A stretch of 64,000 bases of DNA from contig CBDIDR010000001.1 of the NCBI GenBank assembly GCA_965277895.1, positions 1,364,001-1,428,000 on the forward strand, given 5' to 3'. The notes beneath the pieces are model-generated. The model did not search any database. It was given only the letters and a program-made list of their open reading frames with translations, and was not told the DNA's origin. Positions 61,923-64,000 of this stretch are shown here, piece after piece (the first letter of the stretch is position 1; the number at the start of each line of letters is the position of its first letter). Both the position numbers and the translations under genes were made by a program. Source of the DNA: GCA-2862585 sp965277895. GTDB lineage: Bacteria; Bacteroidota; Bacteroidia; Flavobacteriales; UBA7312.

Positions 61923-62231
61923 ATGTTAAAGGAGTACTACGACAAATTACCCCCTATCCTTAAGAACAAATTTGTTCTGGTAACCCTAGCTTTATTGATT
62001 TGGGTAGCATTTTTTGATTCCAACAACTGGATTAAGCAAGCACGTCTTCAATCTGAAATTGATGATTTGGAAGAGCAAAAAGAATACTACCTCAAGGAAA
62101 TTGAAAAAGACAGCATCGCTCTTTTTGACCTCACCAACAATACCGAGACCCAAGAGAAGTTTGCCCGCGAAAAATACCTCATGAAAAAAGAAAACGAAGA
62201 TATAATTGTAATCATTAAAGATGATGAATAA
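61923..62231 (+). CDS. Septum formation initiator family protein (DivIC/FtsB-like)
   Basis: 102 residues from the ATG at 61923; an earlier in-frame start at 61884 lies in the terminator and is rejected. One membrane helix (about 17-33) precedes a coiled coil (SEIDDLEEQKEYYLKEIEKD) and an acidic tail with the FAREKYLMKKENEDI block. This is the DivIC/FtsB layout; the protein bridges cell-division components in the periplasm. Its 3' end overlaps the mutase gene by 11 bp. Confidence 0.85.
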   Translation: MLKEYYDKLPPILKNKFVLVTLALLIWVAFFDSNNWIKQARLQSEIDDLEEQKEYYLKEIEKDSIALFDLTNNTETQEKFAREKYLMKKENEDIIVIIKDDE

Positions 62232-64000
62232 ACTATTTTCAGAATTCGACTCCCTTAGTACTCAGCAATGGAAAGACAAATTATCGAGCGATTTAAAAGG
62301 GAAAACCTTTGAAGACCTCACCAACAGTGACGGCACACTTCCTTTTTACCATAGCGATACACACCAGTATTTTAAGCCTCTATCCTCTCCTCACAAATGG
62401 ATGAATGTACAATGGATTGATGGCAGCAATGCCAAAGAAGGCAACCGACAGGCTTTGGAAGCACTGAACAATGGCATGAACGCCCTTTGCTTTTCCAACC
62501 CCACCGATTTGCCTAATCTGTTCAAAGACATATTGATACAACACATAGAGGTACACTTTGAAAACTACTCCAGTGACATCCCTAAATTATGGGAACAATT
62601 GGTTGCCGACAGAGGCATAGACATAGAGGACATAAACGGTAGCTTTTTTGGTAAGGAAGAAGGTAAACTCCCCAATTTCTACTACCATTCCGTTGAGGTT
62701 GACGATATTCACCAAGCGGTAGAAGACGGCTACATCAATTCCCAATACATTTTTACAATTGGCAGTGACTATTTCAAGGAAATTGCCAAAATGAGGGCTT
62801 TCGTTTCCCTCTTTGAAACACACTTTCAAGGCTTTCCAAACATCTTCGCACAGACTAGTCTTTCCAACAAAGAAAGTGAAGAGCCTTACACCAATTTATT
62901 ACGCACCACTACCGAGAGTATGTCCGCTATTTTGGGCGGTTGCGATGCCCTCATGATTCGTCCTTACAACCAATCTTTTGAAGCTCCTAACGACTTCTCC
63001 AACCGATTGGCACGCAATCAGCACCACATCCTTTTGGAAGAAAGTTTTTTGGGAAAGGTACAAGACCCTAGTGCAGGAAGCTATTATATAGAAGCACTAA
63101 CCAAAGAATTCTTAAAAGGCCGTAGAGAAGATACTTTGATAGAAATAGACATTAATTCGTCATGGAAAACGGCTGAACAAATAGAGGTTAAAACACGTTA
63201 CACCTCAGAAGATATTGAAGGTTTAGAACACTTAGGATTTGGAGCAGGTCTTGCCCCAAACCTCAGAGGGCCTTACTCCAGTATGTATGTCAGCAGACCA
63301 TGGACTATTCGCCAATACGCTGGTTTTTCTACGGCAGAAGCTTCCAACGCTTTTTATAGAAGAAACCTAGAAGCTGGGCAAAAAGGACTATCAGTCGCTT
63401 TTGACCTTGCCACACACCGCGGTTACGATTCCGATCACGAACGTGTAGAGGGCGATGTCGGTAAAGCCGGTGTTGCCATTGACTCCATCAAGGATATGAA
63501 CATCTTGTTCGATGGTATTCCTCTTGATAAAATGTCGGTATCTATGACCATGAACGGAGCGGTATTACCCATTATGGCATTTTACATAGTCGCTGCCGAG
63601 CAACAAGGCGTAGACAAAAAAGACTTGGCAGGAACCATACAAAACGATATCCTCAAGGAATTTATGGTGCGTAACACCTACATCTATCCGCCTAAACATT
63701 CCATGCGTATCATTTCCGATATCTTTGAATACACGGCTCAGCATATGCCAAAATTCAATAGCATTAGTATTTCAGGCTACCATATGCAAGAGGCAGGTGC
63801 TACGGCAGATATAGAACTCGCCTACACCCTAGCCGATGGCTTAGAATACATCCGTAAAGGCATTGCCGCCGGACTGGATATTGACAGCTTTGCTCCTCGC
63901 TTGTCCTTCTTTTGGGGCATTGGCATGAACCACTTTATGGAAATTGCCAAGATGAGAGCCGCTCGAATGCTTTGGGCAAAAATCGTTAAGCAATTCAATC
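62221..64000 (+). CDS. Methylmalonyl-CoA mutase small-subunit barrel fused to large subunit (partial)
   Basis: The frame is open from 62221 (ATG ATG) to the window edge, 593 codons. Residues 1 to about 300 match the small subunit barrel: DLKGKTFEDLTNSDG early, QYIFTIGSDYFKEIAKMRA, LLRTTTESMSAILGG and DPSAGSYYIEALTKEF near 284-298. A short linker follows, and from about residue 314 (SSWKTAEQIEVKTRYTSEDI) the sequence is a large-subunit N-terminus: EGLEHLGFGAGLAPNLRGPY, RPWTIRQYAGFSTAEASNAF, ATHRGYDSDHERV, NGAVLPIMAF, ISGYHMQEAGATADIELAY. The small subunit's usual C-terminal region is missing. In Bacteroidota these normally are two genes (mutA, mutB). The B12-binding domain should lie beyond the edge. 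The enzyme interconverts methylmalonyl-CoA and succinyl-CoA. Confidence 0.85.
   Translation, partial: MMNKLFSEFDSLSTQQWKDKLSSDLKGKTFEDLTNSDGTLPFYHSDTHQYFKPLSSPHKWMNVQWIDGSNAKEGNRQALEALNNGMNALCFSNPTDLPNLFKDILIQHIEVHFENYSSDIPKLWEQLVADRGIDIEDINGSFFGKEEGKLPNFYYHSVEVDDIHQAVEDGYINSQYIFTIGSDYFKEIAKMRAFVSLFETHFQGFPNIFAQTSLSNKESEEPYTNLLRTTTESMSAILGGCDALMIRPYNQSFEAPNDFSNRLARNQHHILLEESFLGKVQDPSAGSYYIEALTKEFLKGRREDTLIEIDINSSWKTAEQIEVKTRYTSEDIEGLEHLGFGAGLAPNLRGPYSSMYVSRPWTIRQYAGFSTAEASNAFYRRNLEAGQKGLSVAFDLATHRGYDSDHERVEGDVGKAGVAIDSIKDMNILFDGIPLDKMSVSMTMNGAVLPIMAFYIVAAEQQGVDKKDLAGTIQNDILKEFMVRNTYIYPPKHSMRIISDIFEYTAQHMPKFNSISISGYHMQEAGATADIELAYTLADGLEYIRKGIAAGLDIDSFAPRLSFFWGIGMNHFMEIAKMRAARMLWAKIVKQFN

Noticed and set aside
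1..64000. tRNA, rRNA, tmRNA, SRP RNA, CRISPR arrays and insertion sequences
   Set aside because: Intergenic gaps were read on both strands. None contains a cloverleaf with CCA end, repeated spacers, or a transposase frame. Short RNAs without clear motifs could still be missed.

Overview
The window is a gene-dense, AT-rich chromosomal segment of a Bacteroidota bacterium, most likely a marine member of the Flavobacteriales. The evidence is: type IX secretion parts (PorQ, a plug-family lipoprotein, and a protease with a C-terminal sorting domain), a Bacteroidota-type alternative GlmU, a Na+-translocating NADH:quinone reductase (Nqr) operon, a DUF2805 protein, an absence of Shine-Dalgarno sites, and many copies of the Bacteroidota -7 promoter element TAnnTTTG. 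I see no rRNA, tRNA, CRISPR array, integrase or transposase.

Layout. 0-4.8 kb (minus strand): a truncated small exported protein, an SPFH/prohibitin-like protein, a VWA-like membrane protein, fabG and sucD. 4.9-9.3 kb (plus): mnmE, lpd and a tandem pair of DUF1566-like exported proteins, the first broken by an in-frame stop. 9.4-17.4 kb: an FKBP isomerase (minus), then rfbC, a lytic transglycosylase, uvrA, a LOG protein and a barrel/TSP3/SPOR envelope protein. 17.4-33.3 kb: RlmL-like methylase, methyltransferase, ZIP transporter, small NTPase, recQ, fmt, trmH, pdxH, ispH, cmk, porQ, a barrel protein, lon, the GlmU-like gene and ychF. 33.4-38.3 kb: a compact operon in which the two halves of a split transketolase flank a VWA gene, followed by an aminotransferase and a thioredoxin-like lipoprotein. 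38.3-48.8 kb: DUF2805, the secreted protease, an ABC exporter, a methyltransferase, a GT2-sigma-rsmG operon, tgt, an LptF/G permease and mazG.

48.9-52.7 kb is the only accessory-looking stretch. It holds an NqrM-like small protein, a divergent pair of small DNA-binding proteins around an 18-bp palindrome, apbE, DUF1801, PhnA-like and zinc-ribbon genes, a 111-bp nested inverted-repeat element, and a hemN relic with a frameshift and an internal deletion. 52.8-58.6 kb is the nqrABCDEF operon (minus). ApbE (which attaches FMN to NqrB/C) and the NqrM-like protein (possible iron delivery) lie nearby and probably serve it. 58.8-64 kb holds the type IX plug protein, P5C dehydrogenase, a DivIC/FtsB-like protein, and an open-ended gene fusing a methylmalonyl-CoA mutase small-subunit barrel to the large subunit.

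No clear new defence or biosynthetic system is present. The most interesting items are the mutase fusion, a recurrent promoter-to-start spacing that predicts leaderless mRNAs, the inverted-repeat element, a tRNA-guanine transglycosylase lacking its three zinc cysteines, and the decayed genes. All functional calls come from reading the sequence; no database search was run.
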